Position numbers and translations under genes: made by a program. A stretch of 64,000 nucleotides of DNA from Flavobacterium phragmitis (lineage in GTDB: Bacteria > Bacteroidota > Bacteroidia > Flavobacteriales > Flavobacteriaceae), in the NCBI RefSeq assembly GCF_900112575.1, contig NZ_FOMH01000005.1, positions 62,001-126,000 on the forward strand. The letters are read 5' to 3'. The notes beneath the pieces are model-generated. The model ran no database searches. It saw only the letters and a program-made list of their open reading frames with translations, and was not told the origin of the DNA. The first letter of the stretch is position 1. Each line of letters starts with the position of its first letter. Below are positions 35,939-44,752 of this stretch, piece by piece.

Positions 35939-37046
35939 TATGAGTTGGTATTTGTAGTCTGGTTATGTAGAAATTAAGTTTGGTTTTTTGTTTCAGAGAG
36001 AAGTTGTTTCGGTAAATAAGCTTTAATCTCTTTTTTGTATTTACTAACCCAATTCCACGTTTGGCTTTCTGATTTTGTGAAATTACAAAATTATTTAAGA
36101 TTTCAAAATCAAGAATTTTATTATCGATAACCTTGCAATTGATTTTGATTTTTAAGTTTTTATTATTTAAACCGCCATGTTTAAACGCATTTTCGACTAA
36201 TGAAATAAAAATTAGCGGTGGGACCACAACATCTTCAATATCCGATTCCAGATTCATAGTTACTTCTACATTCTCGAAACGAAGTTTTTCAATTTCGATA
36301 TAATTCTGAATGTAATCAATCTCTTTTATTAAAGGAACAAATTTGGTTCCTTTTACATCATAAAGTACATATTCCATTAGATTGGAAAGTTTGATAATAA
36401 CATCGGGAACTTTTTTGGAAGATTCTAATGATAATGCGTATAAGTTGTTTAAGGTATTAAAGAAAAAATGCGGCTGAATTTGATTTTCGAGATATTTCAA
36501 TTTGATTTTGAACTGGTTTTCTCGCAGCGATCTGTTTCTTTCTCGTTCTTTCAACCAAGTTAAAGTCAGGTATACTGAAGATGCCATTGCCAAAACATAC
36601 AGTTCTCCAATGCAGACAGCAACAATATGATTTATTTCAAACGGATGGTACTCTCGATTTGCTTCCGGCCAGATATTTTCGGATATAATGTAATAGGTAA
36701 GTGCTGTTTTAAGTAAATAAATCGCAAATAAACTCAGCAGTAATAAAAATGTATACATAATATATTTCTGCTTTAGTACATATTTAGGAACTAAAACAAA
36801 TAAATTCAGATATACTAAAGGAATAACCAAAGAGAACTCAATTAAGTTCGATTTGAATGCATAGGGATAGTCATTAAAGTAAGCCCCCCATCTTAAAAAG
36901 TTCAAAGTAAAATACACACCCCAAAACCAAATATGATTTTGCAGTTTTATGTTAAACTTAACTTTTCGAATTTCTTTCAACGGGCTAGTGATTAGGAGTT
37001 TTGGGTTTTTCTTAACAAGAATTAAATCTTGTGCAACTTTAAACAA
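35928..37046 (-). CDS. LytS/YehU-type sensor histidine kinase
   Basis: A 372-residue kinase with four membrane helices in the N-terminal half (about 38-165), a His_kinase domain with phospho-acceptor His near 193 (NQIQPHFFFNTLNNL), and a HATPase part (LVENAFKHGG, GIGLVNTKKRL). There is no periplasmic sensor domain of note, so the signal may be sensed in the membrane or through a partner. The start is uncertain: the frame begins at a TTG at 37046, and another TTG at 36980 is possible; no ATG fits. It pairs with the LytTR regulator. Confidence 0.87.
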   Translation of the reverse strand: MFKVAQDLILVKKNPKLLITSPLKEIRKVKFNIKLQNHIWFWGVYFTLNFLRWGAYFNDYPYAFKSNLIEFSLVIPLVYLNLFVLVPKYVLKQKYIMYTFLLLLSLFAIYLLKTALTYYIISENIWPEANREYHPFEINHIVAVCIGELYVLAMASSVYLTLTWLKERERNRSLRENQFKIKLKYLENQIQPHFFFNTLNNLYALSLESSKKVPDVIIKLSNLMEYVLYDVKGTKFVPLIKEIDYIQNYIEIEKLRFENVEVTMNLESDIEDVVVPPLIFISLVENAFKHGGLNNKNLKIKINCKVIDNKILDFEILNNFVISQNQKAKRGIGLVNTKKRLKLIYRNNFSLKQKTKLNFYITRLQIPTHNED

Positions 37047-37120
37047 TTAAAGGCAAAGTCGCAATTTTTTTGAATAAAATTTCCCAAATAAACTTAATTG
37101 GTGTTTTATTTTTTAAATAG

Positions 37121-37225
37121 AACGTTTTCGTAAAACGCATTATTGAATGATTTATGTCGTTGGTTTACAGAAAGTGGCAGTTGGTATAAAAAATTTCAGC
37201 TGAATTTATTTTAACAATATATTTA
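37121..37225 (+). promoter_or_regulatory. Peptidase promoter: 47-bp shared block, paired LytTR-type repeats and -7 box
   Basis: Bases 37121-37167 are identical to 39897-39943. They contain the inverted repeat CGTTTT-CGT-AAAACG and TGTCGTTGGTTTA. GTTGGT occurs at 37159-37164 and again at 37180-37185, exactly 21 bp apart. A -7-like box TATATTTA lies at 37218-37225, 32 bp after the second repeat. Confidence 0.75.
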
Positions 37226-37300
37226 GCATATTAACTAATATAACCAGTAGCTTATTTCTTAAATAACTAAATAGGCGTTGGTAAATAAAATCTAAAACTT

Positions 37301-39640
37301 ATGAAAAATAAATTACTCATTTCTATTTGTGTTTTTTTAATTAGTTTTTTAGGATTAAGGGCGCAAGAAACACCTTATTACTATTATAAAGGAAAAAAAG
37401 TTAATTTGACTGTTGATAAAAGTTTTGTTAATATCAATGCGGAGCAAAATGTAGATAAGTCTGCTATAACAGCCCTAGGAATTAAAGAATTTGAACTCTC
37501 AGCTGATGAATCAAAAAATGCAACTGAAAAGACAGCAAAACTAGAATTTAAAAATGAGCAAACGGATGCAGAGTTTAATCAAAGAATTAAAAAGCTCAGA
37601 GAAAATCCAAGTATAAAGAGTGTTTCTTTATATTATAAAAGAGGAGATGCTAAGCCTATTGGAACTTCAAGTTTTTTTTACGTCAAACTGAAAGATGTAC
37701 AAGACATTAAATTACTACAAAAAACTGCTTCAGAAAAAGCTGTTGAAATTGTTAAGCAGGTTCCATATATGCCGGAATGGTATATTCTTTCTGTTAAAAA
37801 AGAAGCTAATGGGAATTCAGTAGATTTATCTAATCAGTTTTATGAAACAGGCCTTTTTGCAGATGTAGATCCTGCTTTTATGTTTGATTTTAAAAAGACC
37901 TGTACAAATGACCCTGATTTTGGAAGTTTATGGGGGTTAAATAATGTTGCTAATCCAGCAATTGATATAAACGCTTGTCAGGCTTGGACAATATCACAAG
38001 GAAATGGTGTAAAAATAGCAGTGGTTGACCAAGGGATAGATAAAACCCATAATGATTTGGCGGGTAATATTTCTCCTTTAAGTTTTGATGCACAGTCAGG
38101 ATCTTCACCAAGTGTTTTTATCAATGGTAATAAACATGGTACTCATGTTGCAGGAACGATCGGAGCAATTAAGGATAACAATTTACAAGTAGTTGGGGTT
38201 GCCCCATTATCAAAAATAATGACTGTAAGCCATTCTTTGTTGCCAACTTATACGATTTCAGCAGAGCTTGCTAGTGGGATAAGCTGGGCACGTCTAAATC
38301 AAGCTGATGTCATTAATAATTCGTGGGGAGATCAAGCAGGATATTATTATGGACAGCTATATAGTGCAATACTTGAGCAATCTATTACACAGGCAATTAA
38401 CGAAGGAAGAAATGGAAAGGGAGCTGTAGTTATTTTTGCTTCGGGTAATTATGCTCCTGTAATGGACTATCCAGCTTATTTTAATGATAATATTTTGACT
38501 GTCGGTGCCATAACATCTGTCGGTGCTCGATCTAATTTTTCGGGTTATGGTGCAAAATTAGATGTTGTAGCTCCAGGAAGTAATATTTTATCAACAATAC
38601 CTGGAAATCTGACACTTCCTGACAGTGGTACTTCAATGGCTGCGCCGCATGTAGCTGGTATTAGTGCTTTGATACTTTCTGTTAATCCTAATTTGACAGG
38701 TCAGCAGGTTCGAGATATTATTGAACAAACATCTCAAAAAGTAGGAAGTTATTCTTATACAACAACAGCTGGGAGATCAAATGGAACATGGAATACAGAA
38801 ATGGGATATGGGTTAGTAGATGCTTATGCAGCTTCTTTGTTAGCTTGTATGGGTTCATTACCAGTAATAACAGGAAATGATGGAATCTGTACTAATGCAA
38901 CGTATGCAGGACCATCTGGTGCGACAACCTATAATTGGTCAGTAACGCAGGGAAGTAATTTGGTTACGCTTTCAGGAAATAACACAAGTTCTGTAACATT
39001 GACAAGAACCTCCCAAGTAGTTAATGGTCCTATTACTCTTAATCTTTATTATGGTAATGCATCATGTGGTTATAGAACGATTACTAAAAACATTACAGTA
39101 GGTAGTAATTTTACAGTTACTTCATCGGGTGTTGGGCCAAGTGGTCAAGTCGATGTTTATATATATGGTGGAGCTCCTCCGTATAAAATTTATAGAGGAG
39201 AATCAACCTTAATATATACTGCGAATTCAGTAGGAACATATACAGTTCCTTTTGGATGTAGCGGAGGAATATTGAAAGTAGAAGCAGATACTTCTTGTGG
39301 TCTCACTGCAATAAGAAAAATGTATGGAGGATGTTCAGCCAAATTGTCAACCCAAGCTTTAGCAGATTCAAATTCAAAATCGAATAGCTTTTTGTATAAT
39401 GTCTATCCGAATCCGTCAAGCGACATCATTAATATAGATTTGTCGAACGAAAATGAAACGGAAAATCTTAATATCCCAATTACAGCAACATTATATGACT
39501 TAAACGGAAAAGAGCAAAGAAGTATTTCCATAGTTGATAATAAGGGAGTTATTGATGTAAGTAAGTTTCGAAAAGGAATTTATGTATTACATGTAAATAT
39601 TAATGGAAAAACAGAAAGTCATCAAGTTTTAATTGAATAA
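37301..39640 (+). CDS. Secreted S8 (subtilisin-like) peptidase with type IX sorting domain
   Basis: A 779-residue exported serine protease. After a signal peptide (to LRAQ) and a propeptide-like region, the catalytic triad is visible: Asp 243 (AVVDQGID), His 279 (KHGTHVAGT) and Ser 445 (SGTSMAAPHVAG). A linker with Ig-like traits leads to a C-terminal type A sorting domain (VYPNPSSDIINIDL ... GIYVLHVNINGK), which sends the protein through type IX secretion. It lies between the regulatory pair and susC and shares the susC operator, so it is probably induced by chitin. It may mature or recycle ChiA or remove protein from natural chitin. Confidence 0.93.
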   Translation: MKNKLLISICVFLISFLGLRAQETPYYYYKGKKVNLTVDKSFVNINAEQNVDKSAITALGIKEFELSADESKNATEKTAKLEFKNEQTDAEFNQRIKKLRENPSIKSVSLYYKRGDAKPIGTSSFFYVKLKDVQDIKLLQKTASEKAVEIVKQVPYMPEWYILSVKKEANGNSVDLSNQFYETGLFADVDPAFMFDFKKTCTNDPDFGSLWGLNNVANPAIDINACQAWTISQGNGVKIAVVDQGIDKTHNDLAGNISPLSFDAQSGSSPSVFINGNKHGTHVAGTIGAIKDNNLQVVGVAPLSKIMTVSHSLLPTYTISAELASGISWARLNQADVINNSWGDQAGYYYGQLYSAILEQSITQAINEGRNGKGAVVIFASGNYAPVMDYPAYFNDNILTVGAITSVGARSNFSGYGAKLDVVAPGSNILSTIPGNLTLPDSGTSMAAPHVAGISALILSVNPNLTGQQVRDIIEQTSQKVGSYSYTTTAGRSNGTWNTEMGYGLVDAYAASLLACMGSLPVITGNDGICTNATYAGPSGATTYNWSVTQGSNLVTLSGNNTSSVTLTRTSQVVNGPITLNLYYGNASCGYRTITKNITVGSNFTVTSSGVGPSGQVDVYIYGGAPPYKIYRGESTLIYTANSVGTYTVPFGCSGGILKVEADTSCGLTAIRKMYGGCSAKLSTQALADSNSKSNSFLYNVYPNPSSDIINIDLSNENETENLNIPITATLYDLNGKEQRSISIVDNKGVIDVSKFRKGIYVLHVNINGKTESHQVLIE

Positions 39641-39675
39641 TAGAGACTTAAAGGAACAACAACATTTCTAAAGCA

Positions 39676-39728
39676 ATACCTGATTGTATTTTACATTTTT
39701 AATGAAATACAATCAGGTATTCTTTTTT
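39676..39728 (+). terminator. Intrinsic terminator after the peptidase gene
   Basis: A 16-bp perfect stem (39676-39691 with 39705-39720; ATACCTGATTGTATTT on the left) and CTTTTTT after it. susC is therefore transcribed from its own promoter. Confidence 0.9.
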
Positions 39729-39896
39729 GGAAAGATATAGTTTTCATTAAATCTAAAATTTGTTAACATAAAATTACCATAATAACAATTTGGCTGAAAA
39801 TTTGATTTTTAATATTGTGAATTTGTTATTGTTTTTAATTTTTAGATGAAGAATAATTGTAAAAATATAGTAAAAACAATATTGTTGTAACAGGAA

Positions 39897-40001
39897 AACG
39901 TTTTCGTAAAACGCATTATTGAATGATTTATGTCGTTGGTTTAAATTTTGTTGTCGTTGGTTTAATTTATTTTTTTTAACAATGTCTTAAGAATAATTTT
40001 A
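39897..40001 (+). promoter_or_regulatory. susC promoter: 47-bp shared block, paired LytTR-type repeats and -7 box
   Basis: The 47-bp block 39897-39943 repeats the peptidase block. GTTGGT occurs at 39935-39940 and 39956-39961 (21 bp apart; TGTCGTTGGTTTA is complete in both). The -7-like box TAATTTTA is at 39994-40001, again 32 bp after the second repeat. The rest of the 388-base gap before this block is AT-rich without other features apart from the terminator. Confidence 0.75.
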
Positions 40002-40028
40002 CTTCATAACTAACAAAATAAAATAAAC

Positions 40029-43000
40029 ATGAAAAAAATTTTCTTAATCTTTATGATTGTTTTTACAGCGCAGGTTTCGCTTGCACAAGTAAAAAGTGTC
40101 AAGGGTGTGATTACAGATTCTGATGGTATGCCATTACCAGGTGCTTCTGTTGCAGTACAAGGAGGTCAAAAGGGAACAACTACCGATTTTGACGGATTGT
40201 ATTCAATTGAAGCTCAAAAAGGTCAGACTTTAGTTTTTACTTATGTTGGACTGGAAACTCAGACAATTGTTGTAGGCGATGCTACTACAATTAATGTAAA
40301 GATGGTGCAAGGAGCATCAAATGCATTAAATGAAGTTGTGGTAACTTCTTTAGGTATTAAAAAGACAAAAAAATCTTTAGCATATGCAGCTCAAGAGCTT
40401 AAAGGTGAAGAGTTGACTCGTGTTAAAGATGCCAACTTAATTAATACTGTAGCTGGTAAAATTGCAGGTGTAGCAGTTACAAGAAGTTCATCAGGTGCTG
40501 GTGGAACTACAAAAGTAACTATTCGTGGTAATTCATCTTTTGTAAATAATCAGCCGTTATATGTTATTGATGGTATTCCTTTGTATAATGGAGGAGCTGG
40601 ACAGCCAAACGGAACTTTTGGAGATTTAAATGGAGGAAATAAAGATGGAGGAGATGTAGTTTCTTTAATTAATCCAGATGATTATGAAGGAATGACAGTT
40701 CTGAAAGGTGCAGCAGCTTCTGTACTATATGGTTCTCAAGGAGCAAATGGGGTTATTTTGTTATCTTCTAAAAAAGCAAAAGCTGGAGCAGAATCATTTA
40801 ATGTGAACTCTGTTACAACATTTGAAACAGCTGCTTATCTTCCTGAATTTCAATCTGATTATACTTCTAATGCAGGAGATCCAAGATCTTGGGGTGCAAA
40901 ACAAAAAGTTGAAGGTGATAAAGAGATTAAAGACTTTTTTGATGTAGGAAATACTCAAATTACATCTATGACTTTTACAAAAGCTACAGAAGGTGCTTCA
41001 ACAGCTTTAAGTTATGCTAATACAGATTCAAATGGTATAATTCCAGGAAATCATTTAAAGAAAAATAACTTCGGAATTCGTCAGACAAGTAAATTTTTTG
41101 ATGATAAGTTAAGTGTTGCTGTAACTGCAAATTATGTTACTCAAACAATTAACAACAGACCAACAAACGGATTGTACTTTAATCCAATTGCTGGTGTATA
41201 CAGCCATCCGAGAGCATTTACTTTGAATGACTTAAAAACTTATGAAGTTTTTGATCCAGTGAAAAATATGATGCAGCAAAACTATCCTGGATTTGCTACA
41301 GTAAACGAAAGTAATGAAAATCCTTATTGGCAGATTAACAAACAAAAATCTATTGATAAAAATAATTTCTTTACAGGAGCAATTGCTTTAGATTACAAAA
41401 TTGCAGAATGGTTCCATTTAACTTCTAGATATAGCTATAACAGAAACGAAAGTAATTTCCAAAAAGGAATGTATGGAAGTTCTGCAACTTCTTTAGTACA
41501 TCCTACAGGGAGATATATTAATGCAAATCTTATTGGAACACAAAACTACGCTGATTTGATTGCTTTGTTTAATACAAAAATTAACGACAATTTTAGCTTT
41601 AATGGTACTTTAGGTACAAGTATAAATCACTCAAGAGCAACTGGATTAACAATTGATTCAGGAATTGGTGGAGGATTAGTTTATGATAATATATTTACAT
41701 TAGGAAATTTTGTGAATAATAATGGAAATGTTCAAACAGGTGCGGAGAGAGAAGTTCAATCTGTATTTGCTGCTGCAACATTTGGTTACAAAGATTACTT
41801 ATTCTTAGATGTTGCAGGAAGAAATGACTGGTCTTCTACATTAGTTAATACTCAAGATCCAGGATATTTTTATCCAGCTGTTGGTGCAACAGCAATTCTT
41901 AGTGAAATGACAACGATGCCAGATTTTATTAATTATGGTAAAGTTCGTGCAACTTTTGCTCAGGTTGGTAATGATATTGCTTCAACAATTACAAGTCCAA
42001 CATCTAGTATTGTAGCTGGAAATATTGTTAATCCTACGGTTGGACCTAGACCGGGAACTAGCTTGAAAAACGAATTAAAATCTGAATTAGAGCTTGGTAC
42101 TGAATGGAGAATGTTTAATAACAGATTAGGTTTTGAACTTTCATATTATACTTCAGATACGAAAAACCAATTCCTTCAAGTACCTGCTGAATCAACAAAT
42201 GCTAATGGATATACTTTCTACGCTATTAATGCAGGTAGTATTTCAAACAAAGGTTTTGAGGTTGTTTTATCTGCTGATATTGTTAGAGGTGAAAAATTCA
42301 ATTGGGAATCAAGAATCAACTATTCGCAAAATAAAAGTAGAGTTAATGATATCCCTTCGGAATCAACAGGAGGAAGAATTGTACTTACAGATCCGGGTTC
42401 TAACTCTTACAGATATTCATTGATTGAAGGAAGACCATTTGGAGTAATCGAAGGTTTCGATTTTCAAAGAGATGCGCAAGGCAGAATCTTGGTTAATGAT
42501 GATAATACACTACAGAGAACAGATTGGAAAGAAATTGGAAATGCAAATCCTGACTTTATGCTGGGCTGGTCTAATACTTTTAAATTAGGAGCATTTAGAG
42601 CAAATATTTTGCTAGATGGCCGTTTTGGAGGAGAAGTTCTTAGTTTAACACAGGCAATCAATGACTTTAACGGAGTTTCTAAAGCTACAGGAGATGCAAG
42701 AAATGCAGGTAGTGTTAAGATTAATGGTGTTAGAGCAAGCGATAATACTCCGGTAACTTCAATGGATCCATACGAATATTATAGTAATGTGGCTGGAAGA
42801 AATGGTGTTAGTAGCCAATATATTTATAATGCAACGAATGTTAGCGTAAGAGAGGTTTCTATAGGTTATACATTCGATAAAGCAAAAATACCATTTGTTC
42901 AAACGGCATCTATTTCCTTAATTGCTAGAAATTTATTCTTTATTTATAAAGATGCTCCATTCGATCCAAACGTGGCATTGAGTACAGGTGAAGGTTTACA

Positions 43001-43067
43001 AGGAGTTGACGTATTTGGAATGCCGTCAACAAGAAGTATTGGTCTTAATTTAAACTTAACATTCTAA
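40029..43067 (+). CDS. SusC/RagA-type TonB-linked outer-membrane transporter
   Basis: A 1012-residue TonB-dependent channel for chitin oligomers. Signal peptide [20 protein letters not shown], a carboxypeptidase-like N-terminal domain at about 22-105 ([31 protein letters not shown]), a plug with the SusC marks ([46 protein letters not shown]), then a 22-strand barrel. It forms a lid-and-barrel pair with the SusD protein encoded 10 bases later. Regulation by the LytTR sites upstream is likely. Confidence 0.95.
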   Translation: MKKIFLIFMIVFTAQVSLAQVKSVKGVITDSDGMPLPGASVAVQGGQKGTTTDFDGLYSIEAQKGQTLVFTYVGLETQTIVVGDATTINVKMVQGASNALNEVVVTSLGIKKTKKSLAYAAQELKGEELTRVKDANLINTVAGKIAGVAVTRSSSGAGGTTKVTIRGNSSFVNNQPLYVIDGIPLYNGGAGQPNGTFGDLNGGNKDGGDVVSLINPDDYEGMTVLKGAAASVLYGSQGANGVILLSSKKAKAGAESFNVNSVTTFETAAYLPEFQSDYTSNAGDPRSWGAKQKVEGDKEIKDFFDVGNTQITSMTFTKATEGASTALSYANTDSNGIIPGNHLKKNNFGIRQTSKFFDDKLSVAVTANYVTQTINNRPTNGLYFNPIAGVYSHPRAFTLNDLKTYEVFDPVKNMMQQNYPGFATVNESNENPYWQINKQKSIDKNNFFTGAIALDYKIAEWFHLTSRYSYNRNESNFQKGMYGSSATSLVHPTGRYINANLIGTQNYADLIALFNTKINDNFSFNGTLGTSINHSRATGLTIDSGIGGGLVYDNIFTLGNFVNNNGNVQTGAEREVQSVFAAATFGYKDYLFLDVAGRNDWSSTLVNTQDPGYFYPAVGATAILSEMTTMPDFINYGKVRATFAQVGNDIASTITSPTSSIVAGNIVNPTVGPRPGTSLKNELKSELELGTEWRMFNNRLGFELSYYTSDTKNQFLQVPAESTNANGYTFYAINAGSISNKGFEVVLSADIVRGEKFNWESRINYSQNKSRVNDIPSESTGGRIVLTDPGSNSYRYSLIEGRPFGVIEGFDFQRDAQGRILVNDDNTLQRTDWKEIGNANPDFMLGWSNTFKLGAFRANILLDGRFGGEVLSLTQAINDFNGVSKATGDARNAGSVKINGVRASDNTPVTSMDPYEYYSNVAGRNGVSSQYIYNATNVSVREVSIGYTFDKAKIPFVQTASISLIARNLFFIYKDAPFDPNVALSTGEGLQGVDVFGMPSTRSIGLNLNLTF

Positions 43068-43077
43068 TCTTACAATC

Positions 43078-44646
43078 ATGACACTAAATATTATAAGAAA
43101 AACAGCAATATGTTTCTCGTTACTGGCAGCTGTTAGTTGTACAGATAATTTTGACGAGATGAATCAAAATCCAGTAGGAGCGACTACGCCGGATTTAGAA
43201 CAAAATTTTAATAACATTAAAAGTTTGATAAAACCAGCATTTACCAGACTTTATATCTCAGATGTTACTTGGCAGTATCAATTGCAGCAAAGTTTGCAGG
43301 CAGATGGATGGTCAGGATATATGACTACTCCAAATGAATTTGGAGGAATAAACAATCATAACTACAATTTAAATCAAAACTGGAATGGTTATGCTTGGGA
43401 TGATGCGTATGTAAATATCATTGCAAATTTGTTTAAAATTGAACAAAGAGCAAAAGGAAAATATGATCAGTTTTATGCATGGTCACTTATTATTAAAGTG
43501 GCCACTATGCAACGTATTACAGATATGTATGGTCCAGCAGTATATTCTAAATTTGGAGGAGAAGGATTAGCAACTTATGATTCTCAAGAACAAATCTATG
43601 CTCAGATGTTTAAAGACTTAGATTTCGCAGTAACAGATTTAACCGCTAGAGTTGCTGCTAGTGAGGTTTCTAAATTTACAGAAACAGATCAGTCTAATTA
43701 TGGAGGGAGTTATTCTCAGTGGGTTAAATATGCAAACTCTCTACGTTTAAGATTAGCGATGCGTATTTCTAAAGTAAATCCAACATTAGCAAAAACGGAG
43801 GCTGAAAAAGCTGTAAGTCATTCAATAGGAGTATTTAAAGTAAATGCAGATGTCTTAAAAATTAAATCACCATTAGATTTAAATGTTATAGATGTAATGA
43901 GTCATGCTTGGGTAGGTCTATTCATGGGAGCTGATATGGAATCTATTTTAGGTGGTTACCAAGATCCTCGTATGGCAAAATATTGGGATCCATCGGTTCA
44001 AGTTGCGGGCGAATACAAAGGAGTTAGAACAGGTATAATTTATCCTACACCTACAACTTATGCAAATTTTTCGCAAACTGGAGCGAGAACCAAAACAGGA
44101 GAAGTAACATGGATGTCAACAGCTGAAGTTTACTTTCTTAGAGCAGAAGGCGCTTTAAGAGGATGGAATATGGATGGAGTGGCAAAAGATTTGTATGAAG
44201 CTGGTATTAAAGCTTCTTTTGATCAGAATGGTGTAGAAGGAGCAGCAGCATACATTAGCGATAATGTAAAAGTTGCTAAAGATTATGTAGATCCTATTAA
44301 TGCAGCAAATAATTCTCCAGCAGTTTCTAAAATTACTGTGGCTTGGGGAGCAACAAATGAAATAAACTTAGAAAAAATCATCACTCAAAAGTGGATTGCT
44401 ACTTATCCTGATGGGCAAGAAGCATGGTCGGAATATAGAAGAACAGGTTATCCAAAATTATTTAGAATAACAAATAACAAAAGTGGTGGTGTAATTAGTA
44501 CTGAATTAGGGGTACGTAGATTGCCATTCCCTTTATCTGAAGCAACAAACAACCCTAAAGGAGTTGAGTCTGGTGTTGCAGTGCTTGGTGGTGCAGACAA
44601 TGGTGCTACTAGACTTTGGTGGGATGTTGATAAAGCAAACTTCTAA
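43078..44646 (+). CDS. SusD/RagB-like substrate-binding lipoprotein
   Basis: A 522-residue lipoprotein (lipobox AAVSCTDN, Cys near 21) of the SusD-like superfamily. TPR-type helices and the segment YAWSLIIKVATMQRITDMYG support this, as does the RLPFPLSEATNNP ending. It caps the SusC barrel on the cell surface and binds the glycan. Its closest type is the SusD-like_2 group, rather than the starch SusD itself. A hairpin without a T run lies after the gene and before the deaminase gene. Confidence 0.93.
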   Translation: MTLNIIRKTAICFSLLAAVSCTDNFDEMNQNPVGATTPDLEQNFNNIKSLIKPAFTRLYISDVTWQYQLQQSLQADGWSGYMTTPNEFGGINNHNYNLNQNWNGYAWDDAYVNIIANLFKIEQRAKGKYDQFYAWSLIIKVATMQRITDMYGPAVYSKFGGEGLATYDSQEQIYAQMFKDLDFAVTDLTARVAASEVSKFTETDQSNYGGSYSQWVKYANSLRLRLAMRISKVNPTLAKTEAEKAVSHSIGVFKVNADVLKIKSPLDLNVIDVMSHAWVGLFMGADMESILGGYQDPRMAKYWDPSVQVAGEYKGVRTGIIYPTPTTYANFSQTGARTKTGEVTWMSTAEVYFLRAEGALRGWNMDGVAKDLYEAGIKASFDQNGVEGAAAYISDNVKVAKDYVDPINAANNSPAVSKITVAWGATNEINLEKIITQKWIATYPDGQEAWSEYRRTGYPKLFRITNNKSGGVISTELGVRRLPFPLSEATNNPKGVESGVAVLGGADNGATRLWWDVDKANF

Positions 44647-44678
44647 GAAAAACAAGAATATTAAGTTTGGTTAGTAGT

Positions 44679-44712
44679 AATGGTATAGGCGGTGTGAGCT
44701 GTCTATACCATT
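44679..44712 (+). promoter_or_regulatory. Intercistronic hairpin between susD and the deaminase gene
   Basis: AATGGTATAG (44679-44688) pairs perfectly with CTATACCATT (44703-44712), loop 14 bases. No T run follows, so it looks like an mRNA-stability or partial-attenuation element rather than a full terminator. Confidence 0.6.
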
Positions 44713-44752
44713 CTTAAATCAAAATGTTGATTACTACAAAAAAAGAAAAGAA

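Noticed and set aside
37121..39943. CRISPR-like repeats from the 47-bp blocks
   Set aside because: Only two copies, 2.7 kb apart, each placed at a promoter; no spacer array and no cas genes.
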